NCBI RefSeq assembly: GCF_028657195.3
Contig: NZ_JANCPR020000025.1
Span: 1 to 64,000, forward strand
Direction of reading: 5' to 3'
From: Streptomyces iconiensis
GTDB lineage: Bacteria > Actinomycetota > Actinomycetes > Streptomycetales > Streptomycetaceae
Length of the DNA: 64,000 nt
In this document: positions 40,888-48,994 of the stretch, in pieces
Layout: each line of letters begins with the position of its first letter
Numbering within the stretch: the stretch's first letter is position 1
Translations under genes and position numbers: made by a program
The notes under the pieces: model-generated
Seen by the model: the letters and a program-made list of their open reading frames with translations, nothing else
Told to the model about the DNA's origin: nothing
Database searches by the model: none

Positions 40888-41975
40888 AGGACCACCACCG
40901 ATCGCAGTACTTTGCCGCGCTGCATCCGTTCGAAGGCGATCTCGACCTCGTCGAGCGAGATCGTCTCGGTGACGAAGGCGCCCAGGTCGAGCTTGCCGCT
41001 GAGATAGAGGTCGATCAGTACGGGGAAGTCGCGGCTGGGCAGACAGTCCCCGTACCAGGAGGACTTGAGCGCGCCGCCGCGGGAGAAGACCTCCAGCAGC
41101 GGCAGTTCGATCCGTGCCTCGGGACCCGGCACGCCGACCTGGACGAGTACGCCCGCCAGGTCCCGCATGGCGAAGCCCTGGAGGAAGGTCTCGGCGCGGC
41201 CGACGGCCTCGATGACGAGGTCGGCGCCGTGCCCGTCGGTGAGCCGTCTCACGGCCTCGACGGGGTCGGTGCCGCGCGAGTTGACGCTGTGCGTGGCGCC
41301 GAACTGGGTGGCGGTGTCGAGCTTGGCGTCGTCGATGTCGACGGCGATGACGCGGCGTGCTCCGGCGAGGGAGGCGCCGGCGATGGCGGCGTTGCCGACG
41401 CCGCCGCAGCCGATGACGGCGACGGTGTCGCCGTTGGCAACGCCGCCCGTGTGCACGGCGGCGCCGTAACCCGCCATGACGCCGCAGCCGATGAGCCCCG
41501 CTGCCTCGGGCCTGGCCGCCGGGTCGACCTTCACGGCCTGGCCGGCCGCGACGAGGGTCTTCTCGGCGAAGGCGCCGATGCCGAGCGCGGGGGTGAGCGG
41601 GGTGCTGTCGAGCAGGGTCATGGGCTGGGTGGCGTTGCGGGAGTCGAAGCAGTACCAGGGCCTGCCCCTGCGGCAGGCGCGGCACGCGCCGCACGGTGCG
41701 CGCCAGGCGAGGACCACGTAGTCACCGGGGCGGATTCCCGTGACGCCGGGGCCCGTTGACTCCACGATGCCCGCGGCCTCGTGGCCGAGCAGGTAAGGGA
41801 ACCCGTCGGCTCCGCCGGCGCTGCCCTCCCGGTAGTGCAGGTCGGTATGGCAGACGCCGCACGCCTGGACGGAGACGAGGACCTCTCCGGGGCCGGGGTC
41901 AGGGACCAGGATTGTCTGCACCTCGGCGGGTGCGTCCTTCTTCATCGCGATGACAGCGCGGACCTCGTGTGGCAT
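40884..41975 (-). CDS. mscR: S-(hydroxymethyl)mycothiol dehydrogenase (formaldehyde detoxification)
   Basis: 363-residue zinc alcohol dehydrogenase. Catalytic zinc ligands in QACGVCHTDLHYREG and LLGHEAAG, four structural-zinc cysteines in APCGACRACRRGRPWYC, NAD motif VIGCGGVGNAAIAG. The blocks NATQPMTLLDSTPL, GIGAFAEKTLVAAGQ and GGALKSSWYGDCLPSRDFP are those of mycothiol-dependent formaldehyde dehydrogenase. It oxidises the mycothiol adduct of formaldehyde released by the demethylases encoded downstream. First gene of its unit, preceded by a clear promoter and direct repeats. Confidence 0.9.
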   Translation of the reverse strand: MPHEVRAVIAMKKDAPAEVQTILVPDPGPGEVLVSVQACGVCHTDLHYREGSAGGADGFPYLLGHEAAGIVESTGPGVTGIRPGDYVVLAWRAPCGACRACRRGRPWYCFDSRNATQPMTLLDSTPLTPALGIGAFAEKTLVAAGQAVKVDPAARPEAAGLIGCGVMAGYGAAVHTGGVANGDTVAVIGCGGVGNAAIAGASLAGARRVIAVDIDDAKLDTATQFGATHSVNSRGTDPVEAVRRLTDGHGADLVIEAVGRAETFLQGFAMRDLAGVLVQVGVPGPEARIELPLLEVFSRGGALKSSWYGDCLPSRDFPVLIDLYLSGKLDLGAFVTETISLDEVEIAFERMQRGKVLRSVVVL

Positions 41976-41992
41976 TCCCAGACCTCGCAGTT

Positions 41993-42020
41993 GTTGCGTA
42001 GTGCACGACTGGTTGCGCTA
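41993..42020. promoter_or_regulatory. direct repeat just downstream of the mscR promoter; candidate IclR operator
   Basis: GTTGCGTA (41993-42000) and GTTGCGCTA (42012-42020) on the plus strand, 19 bp apart, beginning 9 bp downstream of the -10 in the direction of mscR transcription. A third GTTGCGCAT occurs at 43126, upstream of the ferredoxin gene. The adjacent IclR gene is the likely binder (inference). Confidence 0.5.
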
Positions 42021-42028
42021 TGGGAGAC

Positions 42029-42057
42029 ATATTGAGAACGCCGAACCGCGCCGTCAA
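42029..42057 (-). promoter_or_regulatory. promoter of the mscR-dimethylglycine oxidase operon
   Basis: On the minus strand TTGACG (42057-42052), a 17-bp spacer and CAATAT (42034-42029). Transcription would start near 42022, giving a leader of about 47 nt containing the direct repeats. Confidence 0.65.
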
Positions 42058-42164
42058 GAGATGTGGATCAGTGGTTCCTGATGGGGCGTCAGAAATGCCG
42101 AATGCGGGCCCGGCGGTGGCCGGACCCGCATCACGGGTGGTCGGAGCGGTGAGCTGATGCTCCG

Positions 42165-42968
42165 TCAGTAGGCGTAACCCATACGGCGGGAGAGTTCCTG
42201 GGCAGCCGCCATGGTCCGTTTGGCGACTTCGTGGAGCCGCTCCTCCTCCAGTCGGTACGAGGGCCCGGAGACGCTGATCGCTCCGATCACTTTGCCGTCG
42301 TGCGCCCGCACGGGAGCCGCCACCGCGTGCAACCCCAGCTCCAGCTCGTCCCTGGCCACGGCGAAGCCGTTCTTGAGTACGGACTTCAGCTCGGCGCGCA
42401 GTTCGGCCGGCGAGGTGACGGTGGCGTCGGTGAGCCGTGGCAGCTTCCGTGAAAGGGCGCTCTCCTGGACGGACTTGGGCTGATGGGCCAGCAGGGTCTT
42501 GCCGCTGGAGGTGGCGTGCAGCGGCGTGCGCCGCCCCAGCCAGTTCTGCGCCGTCACCGACGACGAACCCCGCGCCTGCATGATGTTGACCGCGGCATCG
42601 TCATCCAGCACCGCGATGTTCGCGGTCTCACCCGCCTCCTCCGCCAACTCGCGGCACACGGGGGAGCCTTCCTGCGAGATGTCCAGCCGGGAGGCCGCTG
42701 CCCCCGCCAGCCGCAGCACGCCGGGGCCCAGGTAGTACTTCCCCCGGTCCTGCTCCTGCGAGACGAGCCCCCGGGCCTCCAGTACGCCCAGCAGCCGGAA
42801 CGCCGTCGACTTGTGGACGCCCAACTCCTCGGCGATCTCCGTGACTCCGGCTTCTCCGTGCCGGGCCAGAATCTCCAGCACACTCACGGCCCTGTCCACG
42901 GACTGGACCGAACCCGCCGCGCCTCGTGGTTGCCTTCCCGAACCTGTGTCCTCCGTCTTGTCCGTCAT
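42165..42968 (-). CDS. IclR-family regulator of the demethylation locus
   Basis: 267 residues: a winged helix (about 20-80, EAGVTEIAEELGVHKSTAFRLLGVL region) and an IclR effector domain (about 95-265, with PLHATSSGKTLLAHQP). It sits between the mscR operon (same strand, 189 bp downstream) and the divergent ferredoxin/reductase genes, and shared GTTGCGC motifs occur on both sides. A role as regulator of betaine demethylation is inferred from position. Confidence 0.85.
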   Translation of the reverse strand: MTDKTEDTGSGRQPRGAAGSVQSVDRAVSVLEILARHGEAGVTEIAEELGVHKSTAFRLLGVLEARGLVSQEQDRGKYYLGPGVLRLAGAAASRLDISQEGSPVCRELAEEAGETANIAVLDDDAAVNIMQARGSSSVTAQNWLGRRTPLHATSSGKTLLAHQPKSVQESALSRKLPRLTDATVTSPAELRAELKSVLKNGFAVARDELELGLHAVAAPVRAHDGKVIGAISVSGPSYRLEEERLHEVAKRTMAAAQELSRRMGYAY

Positions 42969-43125
42969 CTGCTCAACGTCACCGCCTGGTGGCCTGATCG
43001 TGGTTCACGGTTCCTGGTGCGCGGCTGTGCGCCGCTCCCCTCCGAGTCTCCGGCGAGGTCCTGCCGCGAGTATCCGGCGAGGTCATCGGCGACCGCTTGA
43101 CGTGAAGCCTCCTCGCTTGGATTCT

Positions 43126-43151
43126 GTTGCGCATCACGCTGCATCGTGCGC
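43126..43151. promoter_or_regulatory. inverted repeat between the IclR gene and the ferredoxin gene
   Basis: GTTGCGCAT (43126-43134) with TGCGC repeated at 43147-43151, forming GCGCA...TGCGC arms in the 284-bp divergent region. It resembles the GTTGCGC repeats at the mscR promoter. A GATAGT -10-like hexamer follows at 43165-43170, but its -35 is poor. Confidence 0.4.
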
Positions 43152-43252
43152 GATACGGAACTCGGATAGTAGCGAACAGCCCCCTGAAACGCTCCGGGCC
43201 GGGTGCTCCGGCCCCACGGACACAGCTGAACCCGCTCGCGAGGTGATTCACA

Positions 43253-43600
43253 GTGATACCCGTCTGTCGCCTTGAGGACCTGCCCGCAGGTGACTCCATC
43301 CGTCTCGACCTCGAACCTCCCATCGCCGTCTTCAATGCCGACGGCGAGCTGTATGCCGTCGACGACACCTGCACACACCAGGACGCCTCGCTCTCCGAGG
43401 GCTGGCTCGAAGGCTGTCTGGTCGAATGCCCACTGCACGCGGCTTCATTCGATCTCCGGACCGGCAAGCCCACCTGCCTCCCGGCCCGCCGCGCCGTCCG
43501 CACGCACCCCGTGAGTGTGCTCGACGGCACGGTCTGGGTGCACGCGCCCGCCGAGGAAACCACACAGGCCGCCGAGGCCGGACAGGGGACCGCAGCATGA
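43253..43600 (+). CDS. Rieske-type ferredoxin
   Basis: 115 residues, a single Rieske domain with CTHQ and CPLHAASF ligand motifs (C-x-H ... C-x2-H). Small proteins of this kind carry electrons from a flavoprotein reductase to a Rieske oxygenase. The reductase is the next gene, overlapping by four bases, and the oxygenase is probably the one at 35.7-36.8 kb in the same locus. GTG at 43253 has GAGGTGA six bases upstream. The last 20 residues are Ala/Glu-rich and variable. Confidence 0.88.
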   Translation: MIPVCRLEDLPAGDSIRLDLEPPIAVFNADGELYAVDDTCTHQDASLSEGWLEGCLVECPLHAASFDLRTGKPTCLPARRAVRTHPVSVLDGTVWVHAPAEETTQAAEAGQGTAA

Positions 43601-44766
43601 GGACCGTCACCGTGATCGGCGCCTCGCTCGCCGGACTGTACGCCGCCATGGAACTGCGCTCCCAAGGGTATGACGGGCGGCTCGTCATGGTCGGTGAGGA
43701 AACCCACCGGCCCTACGACCGCCCGCCGCTGTCCAAGGAGTTCCTCAGGGGTGCCGTCACCGCCGAACGGCTCTCGCTCGCGGAGGCCGACGAGATCGGC
43801 GAACTCGATGCCGACTGGCTGCTCGGGACCCGCGCCGAGGGGCTCGATCCACCCGCGGGGAGCGTACTGCTGGAGGGTGGCCGAAGGCTGCCCACCGACG
43901 GCGTCGTTCTCGCCACCGGCGCCGTCCCCCGCACACTGCCCGGCGAACCTCTTCACGGAGTCCACACACTGCGTACACTCGACGACGCTGCGGCGCTCCG
44001 TGAGGAACTGAGCAGGGGGCAGGTGCGGGTCGTGGTCATCGGCGCCGGATTCATCGGTGCCGAGGTCGCGTCCTCCTGCGCCACGCTCGGCCACAACGTC
44101 ACCGTCGTCGAGGCGGCCCCGCAACCCCTGCTGCCCCAACTCGGCGACGAGATGGCCAGGTTCTGCGCGGACCTGCACACCGACCACGGCGTCAGCCTGC
44201 AAACGGGTTGCGGCGTGAAGGCCCTGCACGGCGACGTGCACGGCCGCGTCGACTGGGTCGAACTCACCGACGGCAGGCACCTGCCGGCGGATGTCGTGGT
44301 CACCGGTATCGGAGTCAGCCCCGCGACGGGCTGGCTGCGGGGCTCCGGCGTCCCCCTGGACGACGGCGTCGTCTGCGACGGGGGCGGCGTGGTCGCTTCC
44401 CTGCCGGGCATCGTTGCCGTCGGCGACGTGGCACGCTGCGCAGGGCACCGCTCCGAACACTGGAGCAGCGCCATGGAACAGCCGGCGGTCGCCGTACGCA
44501 ACCTTCTCGCCGGCTCCACCGTCGAGACGCATACGGCGCTGCCGTACTTCTGGTCCGACCAGTACGGCGTCCGCCTCCAGCTCGCCGGGCACCGCGAACA
44601 GGCCGACACCCTCCGCATGGTCGAGGGGTCACCGGAGGACCGCAGCTTTCTCGCCGTCTACGAGCGCGACGGCGCCACCACGGCGGTCCTCGCGGCCAAC
44701 CGCCCCCGCCCCTTCACCCGCCTGCGCCGAGAACTGGCCCGCTCGGGCGGACTCGCCACCGTGTGA
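43597..44766 (+). CDS. FAD-dependent ferredoxin reductase
   Basis: 389 residues of the oxygenase-coupled NADH-ferredoxin reductase family: VIGASLAGLYAAMELRSQG at the FAD site, RPYDRPPLSKEFL, a second nucleotide motif VVVIGAGFIGAEVASSCATLG (first 12 shown suffice), and VAVGDVARC near the end. It would take electrons from NADH to the adjacent Rieske ferredoxin. ATG at 43597 overlaps the ferredoxin stop (ATGA). Confidence 0.9.
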   Translation: MRTVTVIGASLAGLYAAMELRSQGYDGRLVMVGEETHRPYDRPPLSKEFLRGAVTAERLSLAEADEIGELDADWLLGTRAEGLDPPAGSVLLEGGRRLPTDGVVLATGAVPRTLPGEPLHGVHTLRTLDDAAALREELSRGQVRVVVIGAGFIGAEVASSCATLGHNVTVVEAAPQPLLPQLGDEMARFCADLHTDHGVSLQTGCGVKALHGDVHGRVDWVELTDGRHLPADVVVTGIGVSPATGWLRGSGVPLDDGVVCDGGGVVASLPGIVAVGDVARCAGHRSEHWSSAMEQPAVAVRNLLAGSTVETHTALPYFWSDQYGVRLQLAGHREQADTLRMVEGSPEDRSFLAVYERDGATTAVLAANRPRPFTRLRRELARSGGLATV

Positions 44767-45086
44767 CCCACAGCCGGCACCAGCTCCCGGCACCTGCCGC
44801 GGGGACCGGCGGCCAGTAACGGCGGCCGGTCGCGGACCGCGGGGGCCAGGGCCGCTGCATTACGGGCCGCCGGGCCGCCGGGGCAGAGGACCGTTGGGCT
44901 CCCGGCTCCCGGCTCCTGGCGCCCAGCTCGCTCCCGGCTCCCGGGCTCTCCGCCCGTCCGGCCCTCGGGCAGGCCGGTCGTCAGCGCGGCGGTCTTGCCT
45001 GGCGGCCCGCGTACGCCCAGGCTGTGGCCATGGGCCAGGGACCCGGGCAGGCCGGGCCGGCCGACACCCGGGAAAGGTGCCGTCCA
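44767..45086. other. gene-free gap with CCCGGCT repeats
   Basis: 320 bp between the ferredoxin reductase and the molybdenum hydroxylase genes. It contains short CCCGGCTC direct repeats around 44910-44950 and GGCCGCCGGGCCGCC-type self-complementary sequence near 44860-44880 that could act as a terminator. No coding frame is convincing and no promoter was recognised. Confidence 0.45.
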
Positions 45087-45965
45087 GTGAAGCCTCCCGT
45101 GTTCGAGTACATGGCGCCGCGCACCGTCGAGGAGACGGTGCGGGTGCTGGGCGCCGCCGAGACCGCCGGGGGAGCGGTGCCCCTCGCCGGAGGGCAGAGC
45201 CTCATGCCGCTGCTCAACCGGCGCAGAGTACGGCCCTCGCTCCTCGTCGACCTCAACCGGGTCGCCGACCTCGACACCCTCATCGTGGGGGAGCGGACCG
45301 TACGCATCGGCGCGCTCACCCGGCTGCGCACGCTGGAGGCACACGGCCCGCTGCGCACCGCACTGCCCGTACTGCACGACACCGTACGGCTCGTCGCCCA
45401 CCCCCAGGTGCGCAGCCGCGCCACCCTCGGCGGCTCGCTGTGCCACGCCGACCCGGCCGCCGAACTCCCCACTCTCGCCCTCGCGTTGGGCGCCCGGCTG
45501 CGGCTCGCTTCGGCGGGCGGCGCCCGCACGGAGACCGCTGACGAGTTCTTCGCGGCGGGCGGCACCTCACGTCTGCCCGGCGAACTGCTGACCGAGGTCG
45601 AGTTCCCCGTACCCGAGGGCTTCCGCTTCCACTTCGAGGAGATCCCCCGGCACGCGCACGGGGGCTTCCCCCTCGTCGGCGTCTGCGTCGGCGTACGGCG
45701 GGACGCGGCGGGAACCGTCACCCACGCCCGGATCGCCGCCGCCGGAGCCGCCGACCACCCCCTGCGTCTCACCGAGGCCGAACGGGCCCTCACCGGGCGC
45801 CAGTTGGGCGCACCGGACGGAGTCGCACGCGACGTGCTCGACGCCGCGACGGCGCAGGCTTCCCCGCCCTCCGACCTCCACGGCAGCGGAGCCTTCCGCA
45901 CCGCCCTGCTGCGCACCGCACTGCGCCGCGCCGTCACCACGCTCAACGGACAGGAGACAGCATGA
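45087..45965 (+). CDS. FAD-binding medium subunit of a molybdenum hydroxylase (CoxM/XdhB-like)
   Basis: 292 residues. FAD motifs AGGQSLMPLLNRR with VDLNRV, and LGGSLCHADPAAELP; C-terminal CO_deh_flav_C domain. It carries electrons from the iron-sulfur subunit to the acceptor in xanthine dehydrogenase/CO dehydrogenase family enzymes. GTG at 45087 is preferred because the conserved domain begins immediately after it and GGAAAGG lies upstream; an earlier in-frame start at 45024 would add an unconserved leader. ATGA overlap with the next gene. Confidence 0.88.
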   Translation: MKPPVFEYMAPRTVEETVRVLGAAETAGGAVPLAGGQSLMPLLNRRRVRPSLLVDLNRVADLDTLIVGERTVRIGALTRLRTLEAHGPLRTALPVLHDTVRLVAHPQVRSRATLGGSLCHADPAAELPTLALALGARLRLASAGGARTETADEFFAAGGTSRLPGELLTEVEFPVPEGFRFHFEEIPRHAHGGFPLVGVCVGVRRDAAGTVTHARIAAAGAADHPLRLTEAERALTGRQLGAPDGVARDVLDAATAQASPPSDLHGSGAFRTALLRTALRRAVTTLNGQETA

Positions 45966-46447
45966 GCGTCGCAGCGGTACGGACGGTCACCCTGACCGTC
46001 AACGGCACCGAACGCACCGCACGCACCGAAGTCCGCACCCTGCTCAGCGACTTCCTGCGGAACGCGCTCGGCCTCACCGGTACCCACGTCGGCTGCGAGG
46101 AGGGCATCTGCGGCTCGTGCACCGTCCTGCTCGAAGGCGTCCCCGTACGCGCCTGCCTCATGCTCGCCGTACAGGCCGAGGGCGCGCGCGTCGAAACCGT
46201 CGAGGGGCTCGCGCAGAACGGTGAACTCACCGGCCTCCAGAGCGCGATGCGGGACGAACACGGACTCCAGTGCGGCTTCTGCACCCCCGGCATCCTCATG
46301 AGCCTCACCGCCGCCGAACGTGAGGGGCTCTCCGAGGAGGAGACAACGGGCCAGGTCCTCGCGGGCCACCGCTGCCGCTGCACCGGCTACGCCGGAATCC
46401 GCGCGGCCGTCGCCCGCCGCCGGAAGGAATCGGAGGCCACGCCATGA
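45962..46447 (+). CDS. [2Fe-2S] small subunit of the molybdenum hydroxylase (CoxS/XdhC-like small subunit)
   Basis: 161 residues with both iron-sulfur motifs: GCEEGICGSCTVLLEG with a distal Cys (plant-ferredoxin type) and CGFCTPGILMS followed by CRCTGYAGI (helical domain). It relays electrons from the molybdenum subunit to the FAD subunit. It overlaps both neighbours by four bases. Confidence 0.92.
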   Translation: MSVAAVRTVTLTVNGTERTARTEVRTLLSDFLRNALGLTGTHVGCEEGICGSCTVLLEGVPVRACLMLAVQAEGARVETVEGLAQNGELTGLQSAMRDEHGLQCGFCTPGILMSLTAAEREGLSEEETTGQVLAGHRCRCTGYAGIRAAVARRRKESEATP

Positions 46448-48966
46448 CCACTCCCCACACCCCGGACGACCGGCCCGGAACCCCGGACTCCGACCGCGCC
46501 CCCGGCGCCGGCCCCGTCTCCGACGCCGCGGGCCCCCGGCTGATCGGGCGGTCGATGCCCCGCATCCACGACGACCGCATTCTGCGCGGTGACGGGCGCT
46601 ACACCGACGACATCGAAGCGCTCGATGCGATCGACGCGCACGGCGGCGGCTCCCTCGCGCACGCCGCCGTTCTGCGCAGCCCCGTACCGCACGGCCGCCT
46701 CACCCGCTTCGACGCGGACACCGCGCGCGCCGACAGCCGTGCCCTGCTCGTCATCGGGCCCGACGAGATCGAGCGGCACGCCGATCCGCTCCCCACCGTC
46801 TGGCGGATGCCGGGCCAGCTCCAGGACCGTATCCAGGTCGCCGACCGTACCGTCCGCTACGTGGGACAGCCCGTCGGCCTCGTCGTCGCGAGCAGCCGTG
46901 CGGCGGCCGAGGACATCGCCGAACTCGTGGAGATCTCCTACGAACCGCTGCCCGCCGTCGTCGGCGTGGACGCAGCCCTCGCACCCGGCGCACCACTCCT
47001 GCACCCCGCCACGGCCGACTCCACCGGCACCCCAGGCCCCACCGGCACCCCAGGCCCCACCGGCGCTCCCGAGGGCACCGGCCCCGCTCATGGCAACCAG
47101 GCGGGGGAGGCCAGATTCGGGGACCCGCGGGCCGATGTCGAACGCGTCATCGCGGCGGCCCCGCACGTCACCACCCGCGAACTCGCCGTTCAGCGCGTCA
47201 GCTACACCTCGATGGAACCGCGCGCCGTCCTCGCCGAGTGGATCCCCGGCACCGCACAGCTGAGCCTCTGGTCCAGCACCCAGGTCCCGCACGCGTTCCG
47301 CTACGGCCTCGCCCGGGCGCTGCGGCTGCGCATGGACCAGATCCGGGTGAGCGTGCCCGACCTCGGCGGCGGCTTCGGTGGCAAGACGGTGCTGCACGTC
47401 GACGAGACCCTGGTGTGCCTCGCCGCCAAGCTGCTCGGCCGCCGCGTGAGGTGGACGGAGGACAGGAACGAGGCGCTCACCGCCAGCTACCAGGGCAGAG
47501 GCCAGAACGTCACCGCGCGCCTCGCCCTCGACACCGACGGCCGTTTCCTCGCGCTCGACGCGCACATCAGGGGCGACCTCGGCGCCTTCGCGACCCAGGC
47601 AGGCTCGGGTCCCTTCCAGATCGCCGGGCAGTCCATCGAGGGCCCGTACCGCTTCGACCGCGCGGGCGCCACCGTCACCGCCGTCTACACCAACGCCGTA
47701 CCCACCGGCGCCTACCGCGGCTACGGCATGCAGGAGGCGTGCTACGTACGCGAACGCCTCATCGAGGAAGCCGCACGCGAACTCGGCCTGGAAGCACACG
47801 AGTTGAGACTGCGAAACCTCGTCTCCGCCGCCGAGATGCCCTACACGACACGCGCCATGTCCACCTACGACACCGGCGACTACGCCGCTGCCCTCCGCGC
47901 CGCCCGCCAGGCCGTCGCGGGGCTACCGCGCGAGCGCACAGGACGCGTACGGCGCGGCGTCGCCGCCGTCCCCAGCATCGAGGCCACCGGATACGGGCCG
48001 ACGGCGCTGCAGGAGACGATCGGCATAGAGGCCAGCGGCTGGGAGAGCGGGCGCATCCGCGTCAACGAGGACGGCACCGTCACCGTCTACGCCGGGGCCA
48101 TCGCCATGGGGCAGGGCATCGAGACCACCCTCGCCCAGATCGTCGCCGACCGGCTCGGCCTGCCGCTCGCGCATATCGCCGTACGCCTCGGCGACACCGA
48201 GACCACCCCGCACTCCGACTACTCCTCACAGGCCAGCCGCTCCGTCGTCGTGTGCGGCGGCGCGCTGATGCGCGCCGGCGAACAGATGCGCGCCCGCATG
48301 CACGCGCTGGCGGCGAGCTACCTGGAGACCAGCCCCGAGGACATCAGCCTCGACGCGGAACAGGTCTTCCACGCCGGAAAGACCTCGCGCACGATGACCT
48401 GGCGCGATGTGGCACACCGCGGCTGGCTGGGCTGGGGCAGGCCGGCCCACGACCGCATCATGCTGGAGGAGACCGTCGACTTCGACCCGCCCGCCATCAC
48501 CTACGCCTACGCGGCGCACGCCGCGGCCGTCGCCGTCGACCTGGATACCGGGAAGATCACCGTCGAGGGCTACTGGGCGTTCCCCGACAGCGGCGTCCTC
48601 GTCAACCCCGCCATCGCCGAGGGCCAGACCGTCGGCGCCGTGGCCCAGGGCCTCGGCATCGCCCTCACCGAAGAGGCGGCCTACGACCCGCACACGGCCC
48701 AGCCCCTCGCCACTTCCCTGTGGGACTACGAACTCCCCGCCCCCGCCACCGTCCCCACCGTCCACGTCACCCACACCGAAACCCCCAGCACCTTCATCCC
48801 CGGCGGCTTCAAGGGCCTGGGTGAGGGCGGCATCATGCCCCCACCCGTCGTCCTCACCAACGCCGTGGCCGACGCCGTCCCCGAGATCGCCCCCGCCCTC
48901 CACCGCACCCCCCTCACCCCGTACCGCGTGTGGACTCTCGTCCAGGAGGCGGGGTTGGAGGGCTGA
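46444..48966 (+). CDS. molybdopterin-binding large subunit, xanthine-dehydrogenase family
   Basis: 840 residues. GGGFGGK near residue 310 (molybdenum-site loop), GAYRGYGMQEACY, and GGFKGLGEGG with the conserved catalytic Glu near the C-terminus. The YRGYG loop differs from AYxCSFR of true CO dehydrogenase, so this is a hydroxylase of an unknown N-heterocycle or aldehyde rather than a CO oxidiser. A Thr-Gly-Pro repeat near residue 197-215 is a small insertion. No XdhC/CoxF-type maturation gene is in the window. No neighbour tells the substrate. Confidence 0.85.
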   Translation: MTTPHTPDDRPGTPDSDRAPGAGPVSDAAGPRLIGRSMPRIHDDRILRGDGRYTDDIEALDAIDAHGGGSLAHAAVLRSPVPHGRLTRFDADTARADSRALLVIGPDEIERHADPLPTVWRMPGQLQDRIQVADRTVRYVGQPVGLVVASSRAAAEDIAELVEISYEPLPAVVGVDAALAPGAPLLHPATADSTGTPGPTGTPGPTGAPEGTGPAHGNQAGEARFGDPRADVERVIAAAPHVTTRELAVQRVSYTSMEPRAVLAEWIPGTAQLSLWSSTQVPHAFRYGLARALRLRMDQIRVSVPDLGGGFGGKTVLHVDETLVCLAAKLLGRRVRWTEDRNEALTASYQGRGQNVTARLALDTDGRFLALDAHIRGDLGAFATQAGSGPFQIAGQSIEGPYRFDRAGATVTAVYTNAVPTGAYRGYGMQEACYVRERLIEEAARELGLEAHELRLRNLVSAAEMPYTTRAMSTYDTGDYAAALRAARQAVAGLPRERTGRVRRGVAAVPSIEATGYGPTALQETIGIEASGWESGRIRVNEDGTVTVYAGAIAMGQGIETTLAQIVADRLGLPLAHIAVRLGDTETTPHSDYSSQASRSVVVCGGALMRAGEQMRARMHALAASYLETSPEDISLDAEQVFHAGKTSRTMTWRDVAHRGWLGWGRPAHDRIMLEETVDFDPPAITYAYAAHAAAVAVDLDTGKITVEGYWAFPDSGVLVNPAIAEGQTVGAVAQGLGIALTEEAAYDPHTAQPLATSLWDYELPAPATVPTVHVTHTETPSTFIPGGFKGLGEGGIMPPPVVLTNAVADAVPEIAPALHRTPLTPYRVWTLVQEAGLEG

Positions 48967-48994
48967 GTATCCGCGCCGCCGTTTCTCCGGCTCC

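Noticed and set aside
41000..41694. N-terminal extension of the dimethylglycine-oxidase-like gene to 41694.
   Set aside because: The added residues are His/Arg-rich antisense-like sequence inside mscR. The conserved FAD motif begins right after GTG at 40887.
45087..48966. Annotation of the molybdenum enzyme as aerobic CO dehydrogenase.
   Set aside because: The loop is YRGYG rather than AYxCSFR, so only the general xanthine-dehydrogenase family is supported.
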